Below the pieces are notes generated by a model, which worked only from the letters and a program-made list of their open reading frames with translations, searched no databases and had not been told where the DNA came from. DNA of 64,000 nt from CAYNJG01 sp964397295 (GTDB taxonomy: Bacteria > Planctomycetota > Planctomycetia > Pirellulales > Pirellulaceae), in the NCBI GenBank assembly GCA_964397295.1, contig CAYNJG010000007.1:1-64000 (forward strand), in the 5' to 3' direction. A program made the translations under genes and the position numbers. The number at the start of each line of letters is the position of its first letter. Position 1 is the stretch's first letter. Of this stretch, positions 33,922 through 42,174 are shown one piece after another.

Positions 33922-35276
33922 GCTTGAATCCGAATTCAGAACGAACACTAGAAGAGTGGTATTCACAGTTTCATGATGACCATGATTCTCTTAAAAAAGA
34001 TCTGACGGAACGAGAACTCGAACACCCGTCCAAAGCACAAGGCAAATCATTGGATGTTGCGTACGCCCAATTCTTGCAGCAACACGACGACCTAAAAGAC
34101 GATTTCTTTTCGAGCCTTCCAACTAAGCCTGCTTCGACGCCATGGTCTGCCGCAAACTTTCCGATATCCACAAGAACGTTTCAATTGGCCGTCTGCCTAC
34201 TTGTGATTGTCAGTGCATTTTCGATTCCATCATTGTTGCTGAGACCAGCCTACGCGCTCGACGATGTATTTAGTCGAGTCAACAATGCACGCAGCCTTAT
34301 CATTTCCGGCTACAGCCTTTCATGGAACAAGAGAATTCCCATCGAATTCTATGCAAAATCACCGCATTCTTTCTGGACAACGATATACAAAACAACGCGT
34401 GTGAAGGACAAGGTTTTTGTGGAGACGGGATACCGAGCTAGCGATGGTTATGTGCTGCATCAAGGCTCGAACAGCCCACCAGATTCGGCGAGAATCAGTA
34501 CCTTTGCTCGCCGTGATTCCCTTGTCTGGTCGAACATAGAGATGCTAGATCGACTTTCGAAAACCGTTGACGACGAAATGTTTTTCTCGTCTACCGAAGG
34601 TTTCGACCTTGTAGGACAAGAGACTTTCGAAGGCATTCATTGTGACGTCTTCGAACGAATCGCTGGGAAGAAGCGGCAAGTCCTTTACGTGGCCCCTCAA
34701 CTCAAAGCACCCGTGGGAGCGGCCAGCTACCCATTGGATAGCGAAACTCCGCTGTGGGTGATTGATCGCATCGTCCTCAATCCACAGGAGATACCCGACC
34801 ACGCTCAGATACAGGCGCCGAATATGCCTGTCGAAGATTTGCCCACGGCGCAAAGTCGCTTCAGCGATGGCAACACTACCAGAATTCAGATCCCGTTCGC
34901 ATTGCATTTAGGCGATTCCACACTCGTCTGTTGGGCAGACCCACATAACACCGTTGTGAAGCCGATTGACTTCGAATTGGCGTCAACGACGGGCGACCAA
35001 GTACCAGCCTCTATTCACGATTTAGGACAAACCAACGATGGCGAGACGACTTGGAACTGGGTTCAGCTCGTTCCATCGGATCCTCCACGAAGCTCGCTGT
35101 CGGTCAAAGTAACACAACAATTTAGTCGAACGATCGTTCCCATCGAGCTCGAAGCCGACGCCATTATCAACGCGGTTATTAGCCTGTCATCCTACGACGA
35201 TCTTTCCAATAGAAACAGAATTCTTGAGAGTATCGGCATCACGAGAAATCACGACGAACTCACACCCCAGATTTAA
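33918..35276 (+). CDS. Putative membrane-anchored anti-sigma factor with RseB/LolA-like exterior
   Basis: The 452-residue protein has a cytoplasmic N-terminus of about 85 residues, one transmembrane helix (about residues 88-107) and a large exported domain. The cytoplasmic part contains the same 15-residue element twice (YSQFHDDHDSLKKDL at 15-29 and YAQFLQQHDDLKDDF at 49-63). That may be the sigma-binding part, but it lacks an obvious zinc anti-sigma motif. The exported domain begins ALDDVFSRVNNARSLIISGYS and contains VGQETFEGIHCDVFER, recalling RseB/LolA-type lipoprotein-sensing folds. The four-base overlap with the sigma gene is the main argument for anti-sigma function. Confidence 0.65.
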   Translation: MSLNPNSERTLEEWYSQFHDDHDSLKKDLTERELEHPSKAQGKSLDVAYAQFLQQHDDLKDDFFSSLPTKPASTPWSAANFPISTRTFQLAVCLLVIVSAFSIPSLLLRPAYALDDVFSRVNNARSLIISGYSLSWNKRIPIEFYAKSPHSFWTTIYKTTRVKDKVFVETGYRASDGYVLHQGSNSPPDSARISTFARRDSLVWSNIEMLDRLSKTVDDEMFFSSTEGFDLVGQETFEGIHCDVFERIAGKKRQVLYVAPQLKAPVGAASYPLDSETPLWVIDRIVLNPQEIPDHAQIQAPNMPVEDLPTAQSRFSDGNTTRIQIPFALHLGDSTLVCWADPHNTVVKPIDFELASTTGDQVPASIHDLGQTNDGETTWNWVQLVPSDPPRSSLSVKVTQQFSRTIVPIELEADAIINAVISLSSYDDLSNRNRILESIGITRNHDELTPQI

Positions 35277-35301
35277 AGCTGGACCGTTGCCGACGAACGA
35301 C

Positions 35302-36771
35302 TCAATCACTCTCAGCAAAAGCATACAGTCGGCTGTGCGTTCGCACGTAGAGTGTGCCATCGACGATCGCGGGAGTCGCATACGTTCTCTCTCCCATCGG
35401 GTTCACGGCAAGAATCTTTGGTTTCTCACCAAGACTCAGAACTGATATCGTGCCGTCGCCAGCCGTCGAAAACAACTTGGCGTCCGCAATGATGGGAGAA
35501 GCGTAATGCGTTCCTTTTCCCTTGGTTCGCACTTTCGAAACACGCTTGCCCTGCTCAACGTTCACGCACGACAGTACGCCGCCGTTCTTGATCAGATACA
35601 CAATCCCATCATGGTAGATGGGCGACGGCACTTCGGGGATCCCTTGCTTTTCGAGTGTCCGAACATCCTTAAGATCAACGACGCCTTTGCTATCGATCGG
35701 AATGGCGAGAAGCCCGTGATTCTGATAGCCCGACCGCCATTTTTCGATGTCGTCCAACTTTGATTTCCATTCGTCTGCGTCCAATTCACCATCACGGTTC
35801 TTGTCAGCCGAGCGAAAACTAAGTGGTGCCCCGTTATGTGGAGCTTCGGCACCGTCCGGTCGATGAAAAATCCAAAGGCTAGGGAATTCGCCTTTGCTTA
35901 CCAGTTTGTTGTTGTCTTCATCGTTGTCGGCAACAAGCTCGTCGAAAGCTGGAAACGTCGGCCGCAGTGCTGGTTCTCCCATTTTGTTCCAAGCAGCCAC
36001 GATCACTTCATCACCAGCTACCACAGGTGTGCTCGTTGCCGTGGTTGCGCACTTGGTTGCCCAAATCTGTTCGCCACTTTCGATATCGAATGCTTGAACT
36101 GATCGCGCCGTATGCATGATCAACTTGCCGTCGACCGCAATGGGACAGGCCGTACAAGCGAGTTCGGGTTTAAACGGTTCATCTTGCTCGATTTTCCAGA
36201 TCTGCTCGCCGTTTTCTTTGTTAACTGCGAGCAAAAAGTGATCCACTTTGTTGCCGCGATACAGGATGACTTTGTCACCAAAGATTGCAGGCGAAGTCGC
36301 ATTACCTGCGTACGATTCCGTGAGCGGCAGTTTCTTGTCCCACAGCTTTTCGCCATCCATGTCGAAACAAATCAAACCGTACGATCCGAAGTAAGCAACG
36401 ACGCGTTCTCCGTCCGATGCCGGTGAGCTACTTGCGGGGTTGAAGGACGGGTGTCCTTTCTCAACCTTTTCAATCGGCACATCGCGTTGCCATCGCACAA
36501 TACCGTCCGCTTTCGAAAGACAAACGACCGCCAACTTTTTGTCGTCCGCTTCGAAAGTCGTCAAGAAAATCGAATCGCCCACAATGCACGGCGACGAATG
36601 GCCTGAAGCGAGCGGCACGCTCCACAACTCGTTTTTACCCGGCCCGAATTCCGTGGGAACTTTACCGGTCGCAATTCCCGAGCTGTTTTCGCCGCGAAAC
36701 TGCGGCCAATCCGCAAAGGAAGGCGAGGTCAACGTAATCAAAGTCAGGCAACAAAGCGTTGTCAATCTCAT
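35302..36771 (-). CDS. PQQ-like beta-propeller protein with EF-hand pair
   Basis: The 489-residue protein has a signal peptide (LTTLCCLTLITLTSPSFA). It is an outer-type propeller that begins DWPQFRGENSSGIA, the common planctomycete form. Repeats such as GEKLWDKKLPL, GEQIWKIEQDE and GEQIWATKCA follow. Between blades two EF-hand loops are inserted (DEDNNKLVSKGE and DKNRDGELDADE), each with ligands at positions 1, 3, 5 and 12. Calcium binding is therefore likely. There are no PQQ-enzyme catalytic motifs, so a scaffold or binding role is more likely than dehydrogenase activity. It is divergent from the BON gene across 72 bases. Confidence 0.88.
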   Translation of the reverse strand: MRLTTLCCLTLITLTSPSFADWPQFRGENSSGIATGKVPTEFGPGKNELWSVPLASGHSSPCIVGDSIFLTTFEADDKKLAVVCLSKADGIVRWQRDVPIEKVEKGHPSFNPASSSPASDGERVVAYFGSYGLICFDMDGEKLWDKKLPLTESYAGNATSPAIFGDKVILYRGNKVDHFLLAVNKENGEQIWKIEQDEPFKPELACTACPIAVDGKLIMHTARSVQAFDIESGEQIWATKCATTATSTPVVAGDEVIVAAWNKMGEPALRPTFPAFDELVADNDEDNNKLVSKGEFPSLWIFHRPDGAEAPHNGAPLSFRSADKNRDGELDADEWKSKLDDIEKWRSGYQNHGLLAIPIDSKGVVDLKDVRTLEKQGIPEVPSPIYHDGIVYLIKNGGVLSCVNVEQGKRVSKVRTKGKGTHYASPIIADAKLFSTAGDGTISVLSLGEKPKILAVNPMGERTYATPAIVDGTLYVRTHSRLYAFAESD

Positions 36772-36843
36772 CGTACATCTTGCTTGGTAAGTGGCATGGT
36801 TTGGCTCATACTATATCGCCAACCAAACAACAGAGCACTCGCA

Positions 36844-37575
36844 ATGCGAAACCAACGACGAACTGATACACAACGCAAACTAGCGTTGCTCTTATTCCTT
36901 TTGGCTCCGGCAACAGCCGAAGCGCAACTTTTCGGCACGGAGCGAAATCTCGGCCAGCCACTTTCACAACGCCCACAGGCAGGCCGAATTGAACAAGCAA
37001 CGGAAGAGGCCGGTCAAGTCCAGGGCGACGAAAGATTCCTGCGCGACAATCGCCGTGGTGGTGACTTCGTTGGCTCTGATCGATTTGAGCAACGGACTTT
37101 TGTCGGTAACCAACAAGGAACGACCAATGGCCCCGTCGTGCCGTCAACGACTGGTGTTCGTCCCAACTTCGATCGAAGTCAACAGATCAACCAGACTCTG
37201 CAGAGGCCTGCGCAAAACCAGCCGTATCACCCTCGACTAGAACTTGGCTTTGGAACGGGAATCGCTGGCGTTCAGTTTCCTGGCGAGTTGAAACGCGAGC
37301 TTGAGAACCCGGACTACTTTGCCAGTTCGAACCGCTACGAGGTGTTGGTGGAAGGACGCCAGGCCACGCTCCGCGGTGTGGTTGCCGACGCAAGGCAGCG
37401 CGATTTGGCTGAACTCTTGGTGTCATTCGAGCCGGGAATCGCTGCGGTGAAAAACGAGCTCCGGATTGCCAATTCGAATTCACCGGTTCGGTATGAATTA
37501 CTTCCGGAATCGGATCTGCAAACGGATTCTGCTCTCGAACCGCCTCCGCCGCCCGTTCCCGCGGTGACTGAATAG
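36844..37575 (+). CDS. BON-domain secreted protein
   Basis: The 243-residue protein starts at the ATG at 36844 so that the signal peptide (KLALLLFLLAPATAEA) is N-terminal. An earlier ATG at 36784 would place it internally. A long, polar, Gln/Arg/Asn-rich linker (about residues 25-120) precedes a BON domain at about residues 150-220 (FASSNRYEVLVEGRQATLRGVVADARQRDLAELLVSFEPGIAAVKNEL). A Pro-rich tail (PPPPPVPAV) ends the protein. BON domains associate with membranes and cell walls. The last 389 bases overlap the convergent lipoprotein gene. Confidence 0.8.
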   Translation: MRNQRRTDTQRKLALLLFLLAPATAEAQLFGTERNLGQPLSQRPQAGRIEQATEEAGQVQGDERFLRDNRRGGDFVGSDRFEQRTFVGNQQGTTNGPVVPSTTGVRPNFDRSQQINQTLQRPAQNQPYHPRLELGFGTGIAGVQFPGELKRELENPDYFASSNRYEVLVEGRQATLRGVVADARQRDLAELLVSFEPGIAAVKNELRIANSNSPVRYELLPESDLQTDSALEPPPPPVPAVTE

Positions 37576-38347
37576 TTGAAGCACCCAGCCCGTCTGGTGC
37601 AATGCCGTTTGATGTTGCGTATTCGTTGCGTGTGTTCGAGTTAGCTGCTTCGCTTGAGCTAGTAGCTAAGTCATTTGGCACGTCGGACCGGAGGTCTTGC
37701 GCCCTGCCGCTTCCGAACAAACGCCGTTGAAAGCTGGGTGGCAGATCAATCGATGAACTCTCTATCGAATCATCATCTTCCGGTTGTAGCAAACCTTCGT
37801 GTGATGCCAGCTGAACTTTCGAGTTTCGTTCGTTCTCCAGTGGAGTAGTTGTCTCGAGCCCAGGCAACAACATGCGAGCAGGCTTCGACATCGCCGTGCC
37901 GCCCTCACGCCCGTCAAACCGAGCGACCAAACTGAGCGTACGACTTTCGCCACCCACTTTGTCCCATGGAATCCAAACGCTGTAAGAATTGCCCAAGCTC
38001 GTTTTGCTGTGATGTGTCTGCAACTGGTCCGGGGTGAAAACAAATTTCCGCAGCGGCGCAACCATTCCCGGCGAGTCGATGGCTCCGTCGAATGCGTAGA
38101 CAACCAATTGGCCGTCGACCTGCACAGGATCAGGCTTTCCGTTTTCGTAGAAATAGAGCCGTCCACCGAAGCCACGTACTCCAGGCTTACCCGGTTGATG
38201 CAGTACGGTGTCCGTCCAAATCGGAAGAACCTCCGACGGCAACTCTGCAACACGATCGGAATCGAACCAACGATCGCGGACTTCTAAGTTTTTGCAGCCC
38301 AATTGCGCGACGATAAACAGCATCAATAAAGTTAGTTTTCTCATCAC
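37187..38347 (-). CDS. Probable lipoprotein downstream of the secretin, unusual C-terminal extension
   Basis: The 386-residue protein has a lipoprotein-like signal (MLFIVAQLGC with Cys18, although Gln at -3 is not ideal). A folded domain follows at about residues 20-175 (VLPIWTDTVLHQPGKPGVRGFGGRLYFYE, then VDGQLVVYAFDG and WIPWDKVGGESRTLSLVARFDGR). The family is unknown to me. Its start overlaps the gspD stop (GTGATG region), so it is in the secretin operon and could be a pilotin-like factor, which is inference. From residue 257 to the end it runs antisense to the BON gene and is basic, Arg/Pro/Ser-rich and low in complexity. That part may be an extension after loss of an earlier stop. Confidence 0.7.
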   Translation of the reverse strand: MMRKLTLLMLFIVAQLGCKNLEVRDRWFDSDRVAELPSEVLPIWTDTVLHQPGKPGVRGFGGRLYFYENGKPDPVQVDGQLVVYAFDGAIDSPGMVAPLRKFVFTPDQLQTHHSKTSLGNSYSVWIPWDKVGGESRTLSLVARFDGREGGTAMSKPARMLLPGLETTTPLENERNSKVQLASHEGLLQPEDDDSIESSSIDLPPSFQRRLFGSGRAQDLRSDVPNDLATSSSEAANSNTRNEYATSNGIAPDGLGASTIQSPRERAAEAVREQNPFADPIPEVIHTEPVNSNWQSGARFSPQRFPARMTPRVQPNRAALRRQPHRGAWPGVLPPTPRSGSNWQSSPGSQARVSTRQETERQRFPFQSQVLVEGDTAGFAQASAESG

Positions 38348-41300
38348 GGACCACCAATCGGAATTCGATTCACTGGACCGTTCAACATTACTTCGCTCGA
38401 TGGCCCCAAAACTTGCGGTTCAGCGTAGGGCTCCGGCGGCACCAACGGTTCGATCTCGCCCGTCGGATTCAAATCCGGATAGACGACCTCGGGCGATCCA
38501 ACTTCAACATTGTCATAGCTGGGCTCTGGGTAGTAGCCCATGTCGTCCATCAACGAGAAAACATCGCGAGCACACCAGCTCATGCGAGCCATCTCGAGCT
38601 GACGAATGCGCTCGTTGTCTTCCGACGTTCGAATCACATGCGGTGTCAGAATAATAAGCAGCTCCGTCCGGGCTTTCATATGACTATCAAAACGGAACAG
38701 GTGTTCGACAATCGGAATATCTCCAAGAAACGGTACGCTTCGGTGCACGTACTGCCCTTCGTCAGTGATGAGTCCTCCCAACACGATTGTCTCACCGTCC
38801 GTGGCACTCACCGTCGCTTGGGCCGTCGTTGTATTTACGCGCGGAGAGCGAATCACCGTGCCGTCTACCGATACAGCAACTGGAATTCCGTCTTGCTCGG
38901 GACCGAGCGAAGATTTTTCAGCATCGATCTCCATAACGACCGTACCGTCCGGGCTTACTCTCGGAGTTACGCCCAAAATCAAGCCAACGTTTTCAAGCGC
39001 CACGCTGTTCGATTGCCCGTTTTGATTGACGGTCGAACCAATGATTCGCGGTACTCGCTGTCCAACTTGAATGAAGGCCGGTTGATTATCAAGCGTTCGA
39101 ATCTGCGGGCGACTCAGAACATCAACGCGTCTCGATTCTCGAAGAGCTCGCAACAATACGTTTACGTTTCTGCTGCTCGCTGAAAGAACAAGCCCACCAA
39201 AACCAAGCTGATCGTTGGTCCGGCCAACGGCGAAATTGGAGATACCTTGTCCACCGATGTCTGCGGAGTTCGCGAGCGCGTTCGAGCTACCGCTGTTTCC
39301 CAGTGGCTGTGTGCTGTTGAATGCAAAGCCCGGAATATTTGTCGCGGCTTGAACAAGATCTTGCGTTGTTGAAATGATGCCAGCAGCTGTCGACGTTTGT
39401 TCAGTAACCGACGTTGTGAGCAGGTCACCCAACAAACTGCGGTCGAACAAAACGGAGTCTTGCAAGCCAAGCTCGACGCCAAACTCATCCGCGTTGTTCA
39501 AGGCCACCTCTGCGATCAAAACTTGGATCATTACCTGCGGCGGTGACTCATCCAGTCGTTCGATCAGTTCCTTGATTTCCTCGAAATATCGCGGCGTTGC
39601 AGCCAAAATTAGCTTGTTCGCGATAGGTTCCGGTACAACAACGACCTCGCGTTCAATTTCGTTAAACGGATTCGACTGACCAGGTATTGCCGTGTCCAGT
39701 TGACGCCGATTAAGCAGGTACTGGTTGACGGCATTCGCAACATCGATCGCAGGTGAGTTTTTCAAACGGTAGACCGTAGTCTTGCGCTGCATCGATGTAC
39801 TTTGATCGAGCTTCGCCAACAATGCCTCAACGATTCGCAGGTCACCTTCCGAGCCCGTTGCGATAATGCTGTTGCTACGAACATCGACCGAAAATCGTAG
39901 CGGCGACATGCCAGCTTCGCCCGATGCACTTAACTGCGGTCCCGCTCCAGCACCGCCAGCAGCTTGTGATGGAATCAACGATCGCAATGTCTGAATCAGG
40001 GCAGCAGCGTCGCCGTTGACGATGCGAAAGACCTTTATCTTTGCGGAACCAACCGGCGTATCGAGTTGCTTGATCAACTCGGCGATGAGTTCCAAGTTTT
40101 CGACGGGGCTAGTCACGATTAGCGTGTTATTGCGAGCGTTCGGTGTGATCTGGACGTTCTGCAACGTTCCGGATCGCAAAATCCGTTGTCCTTCCGCGTC
40201 GAAGGTTTGCAGTTCGAGTGCAGCCGAACGATCCCCGTCGCCAGCGGCGGCTTGGATAGCTTGCTGCAAAGTCTCCGCAACGTCCGTAGCAAGTGAGCTT
40301 TCGATTTGGAAGACGCGAGCACGATTGACCGCTTCGCCTTCGGGGCGATCGATGTCTGCGATAAGCTTTCGAATCTCTTCAAGGTCGCGCGGTGCGGCGT
40401 ACACGATCAGCGAATTAGTTCTCGGATCGGTCGCGATCTGAACTCTTGGTCCAAGCCCACCTCGATTGTCAAAAAACGATTGCAACGTCTGTTGAGCAGC
40501 AGCCGCCGACGCATGCTTCAAACGGTGCACTTCGGATTGAGACTCGGGAGCGACAGGTCTATCAAGCTGCTTGATCAGCTCTTCCGTCGCAACAACCGCA
40601 TCGCCCCAACCGATGATCAAGATCGAATTGGGTTTCACCAATGGCAAAACCGAAACTCGGCCCTGACGTCCTCCGACCAGATCTTCGCTAACTTGTTCTA
40701 GTACTTCCGAAATCGCTTCGCTCTGCCCGTGCTGCAATGGATAAACGCGAATTTCCGGCTGCGTATCTTTGCTGATTCGCTCGAGCTGTTTGATGATGTC
40801 TGCAAGCTGATCGAGATCCTGATCCGTCCCGCGCAAAATGATTACGTCAAGATCCGGCAGTGACTCAACATCGACGCCCTCAAATTGTCGTACGGGTCCG
40901 ACGTCGTCTCCCGCGACAGGAATCGGAGCAACTTGTCCTGGCTGCGCTGCAGGCTGGCTTGCAGTATTGCTGTTGGCGTCCTGGAATAGGAACCGCGCCA
41001 ATTCGATGCCACTTCCGTTGGTTTCTTCGGTTGCAGGGAACCGACGCACGTTCGGATTTCGAGCCTGAATGTGAACCGACGTTCGACTTCGACTCTGAAC
41101 TGATCCGCTATCGAGCACATCTCGAAATCGACTGTGGTTGTCACGACGTAGCTTGAAGACTTTTGCTTTCCGTCCCGAGCGATCGGGTCGCGTCAACAAA
41201 TCAACCAAAGCAACCATCTGCGATGCGGCAGCACCCGCCCCGCCAATCAGCACTCCATTGCGAGTTCGATCGAATTCGATTTCTACTCGAGCCGGAAACT

Positions 41301-42012
41301 TGCCGTCGGTTTGCAGCACGTAAATTTGCCGTCCCTGGACAGACTGGATACTTAGTTTCGTGTTGAAGATCGCAAGCAGTTGCTCGTGAATGCGATTCAG
41401 TTGGCCATCCGGCACGCGGATGAATCGAGAATGAAGGTCGCTTGCTTGTACCGGCGTGGGAGATTGAACGGCTTGGCCGCTGTCGCGAAACGCGATTGGA
41501 CTTGCAGGCGGTTGCGTGTGGAGCGTGCCCGTATAAGCTGCGGCAAGTTCCGCGATCTTCGAATGCGCTTCGTCGCTACCAGATATGAATACGTTTTCGC
41601 TGTTCGGATCGCTGCTGACTCGGACGGACTCGCCGAATTTCGATTTCAATTCTTCGACGAACGAAGTATGCACTCTCGCTGGCAACTTGTAAGACTCCAT
41701 TCGCTTCGTCGCTGTTGTATTGCGTGGGCGAACGGGTTGATCGACTTCTACGACCAACTTCTTAGCTATGCGATGAACGTAACTCGGCCCCGAAAGTAGT
41801 AACCGATTCTGTTCTCGATCAATGACCAGCTGCACATTCGAGTTGGAGTCGACCTCCGGCAACAGTGGTCGCAATAACTTCGCGATCTCGTCACAAGACT
41901 TGTGCTTACAATGATACGGAACCAGCGTGAGCGCCCCATCTTGTGCATCACACAACGACATCGAGCTGAAAGCCAGCGCGGCAATTCCAATGCATCGAAC
42001 GATATGATTCAT
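38344..42012 (-). CDS. gspD: GspD secretin with expanded N1 repeats
   Basis: From the ATG at 42012 (preceded by GGTGGG) the protein has 1222 residues. A signal peptide ends near SLCDAQ. About eight N1-like modules follow, separated by polar linkers (for example VYPLQHGQSEAISEVLEQ and TNSLIVYAAPRDLEEIRKLIADID). The secretin channel domain is at about residues 825-1125 and starts PPQVMIQVLIAEVALNNADEFG. It contains VDVLSRPQIRTLDNQPA, VGQRVPRI and VPFLGDIP, and ends RTELLIILTPHVIR. A C-terminal tail (rich in Pro, Glu and Val) may recruit a pilotin. It would form the outer-membrane pore for the gsp block 17 kb away. A longer form starting at 42063 is not supported. Confidence 0.94.
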   Translation of the reverse strand: MNHIVRCIGIAALAFSSMSLCDAQDGALTLVPYHCKHKSCDEIAKLLRPLLPEVDSNSNVQLVIDREQNRLLLSGPSYVHRIAKKLVVEVDQPVRPRNTTATKRMESYKLPARVHTSFVEELKSKFGESVRVSSDPNSENVFISGSDEAHSKIAELAAAYTGTLHTQPPASPIAFRDSGQAVQSPTPVQASDLHSRFIRVPDGQLNRIHEQLLAIFNTKLSIQSVQGRQIYVLQTDGKFPARVEIEFDRTRNGVLIGGAGAAASQMVALVDLLTRPDRSGRKAKVFKLRRDNHSRFRDVLDSGSVQSRSRTSVHIQARNPNVRRFPATEETNGSGIELARFLFQDANSNTASQPAAQPGQVAPIPVAGDDVGPVRQFEGVDVESLPDLDVIILRGTDQDLDQLADIIKQLERISKDTQPEIRVYPLQHGQSEAISEVLEQVSEDLVGGRQGRVSVLPLVKPNSILIIGWGDAVVATEELIKQLDRPVAPESQSEVHRLKHASAAAAQQTLQSFFDNRGGLGPRVQIATDPRTNSLIVYAAPRDLEEIRKLIADIDRPEGEAVNRARVFQIESSLATDVAETLQQAIQAAAGDGDRSAALELQTFDAEGQRILRSGTLQNVQITPNARNNTLIVTSPVENLELIAELIKQLDTPVGSAKIKVFRIVNGDAAALIQTLRSLIPSQAAGGAGAGPQLSASGEAGMSPLRFSVDVRSNSIIATGSEGDLRIVEALLAKLDQSTSMQRKTTVYRLKNSPAIDVANAVNQYLLNRRQLDTAIPGQSNPFNEIEREVVVVPEPIANKLILAATPRYFEEIKELIERLDESPPQVMIQVLIAEVALNNADEFGVELGLQDSVLFDRSLLGDLLTTSVTEQTSTAAGIISTTQDLVQAATNIPGFAFNSTQPLGNSGSSNALANSADIGGQGISNFAVGRTNDQLGFGGLVLSASSRNVNVLLRALRESRRVDVLSRPQIRTLDNQPAFIQVGQRVPRIIGSTVNQNGQSNSVALENVGLILGVTPRVSPDGTVVMEIDAEKSSLGPEQDGIPVAVSVDGTVIRSPRVNTTTAQATVSATDGETIVLGGLITDEGQYVHRSVPFLGDIPIVEHLFRFDSHMKARTELLIILTPHVIRTSEDNERIRQLEMARMSWCARDVFSLMDDMGYYPEPSYDNVEVGSPEVVYPDLNPTGEIEPLVPPEPYAEPQVLGPSSEVMLNGPVNRIPIGGP

Positions 42013-42174
42013 GTGCCCACCCTGGTCTAAGCTTCGGCTCAGACGAAATAGCTGTGCGCGCACTCCGACCGCGCGAGCACAGGTACTAAAAGAATCGGCT
42101 TGGGCTGACTTTGTGTTTAAGAAATCCGGATTAGGCGAGATTTTTCACTATCAATCGCTAGCACATCTTAAGAA

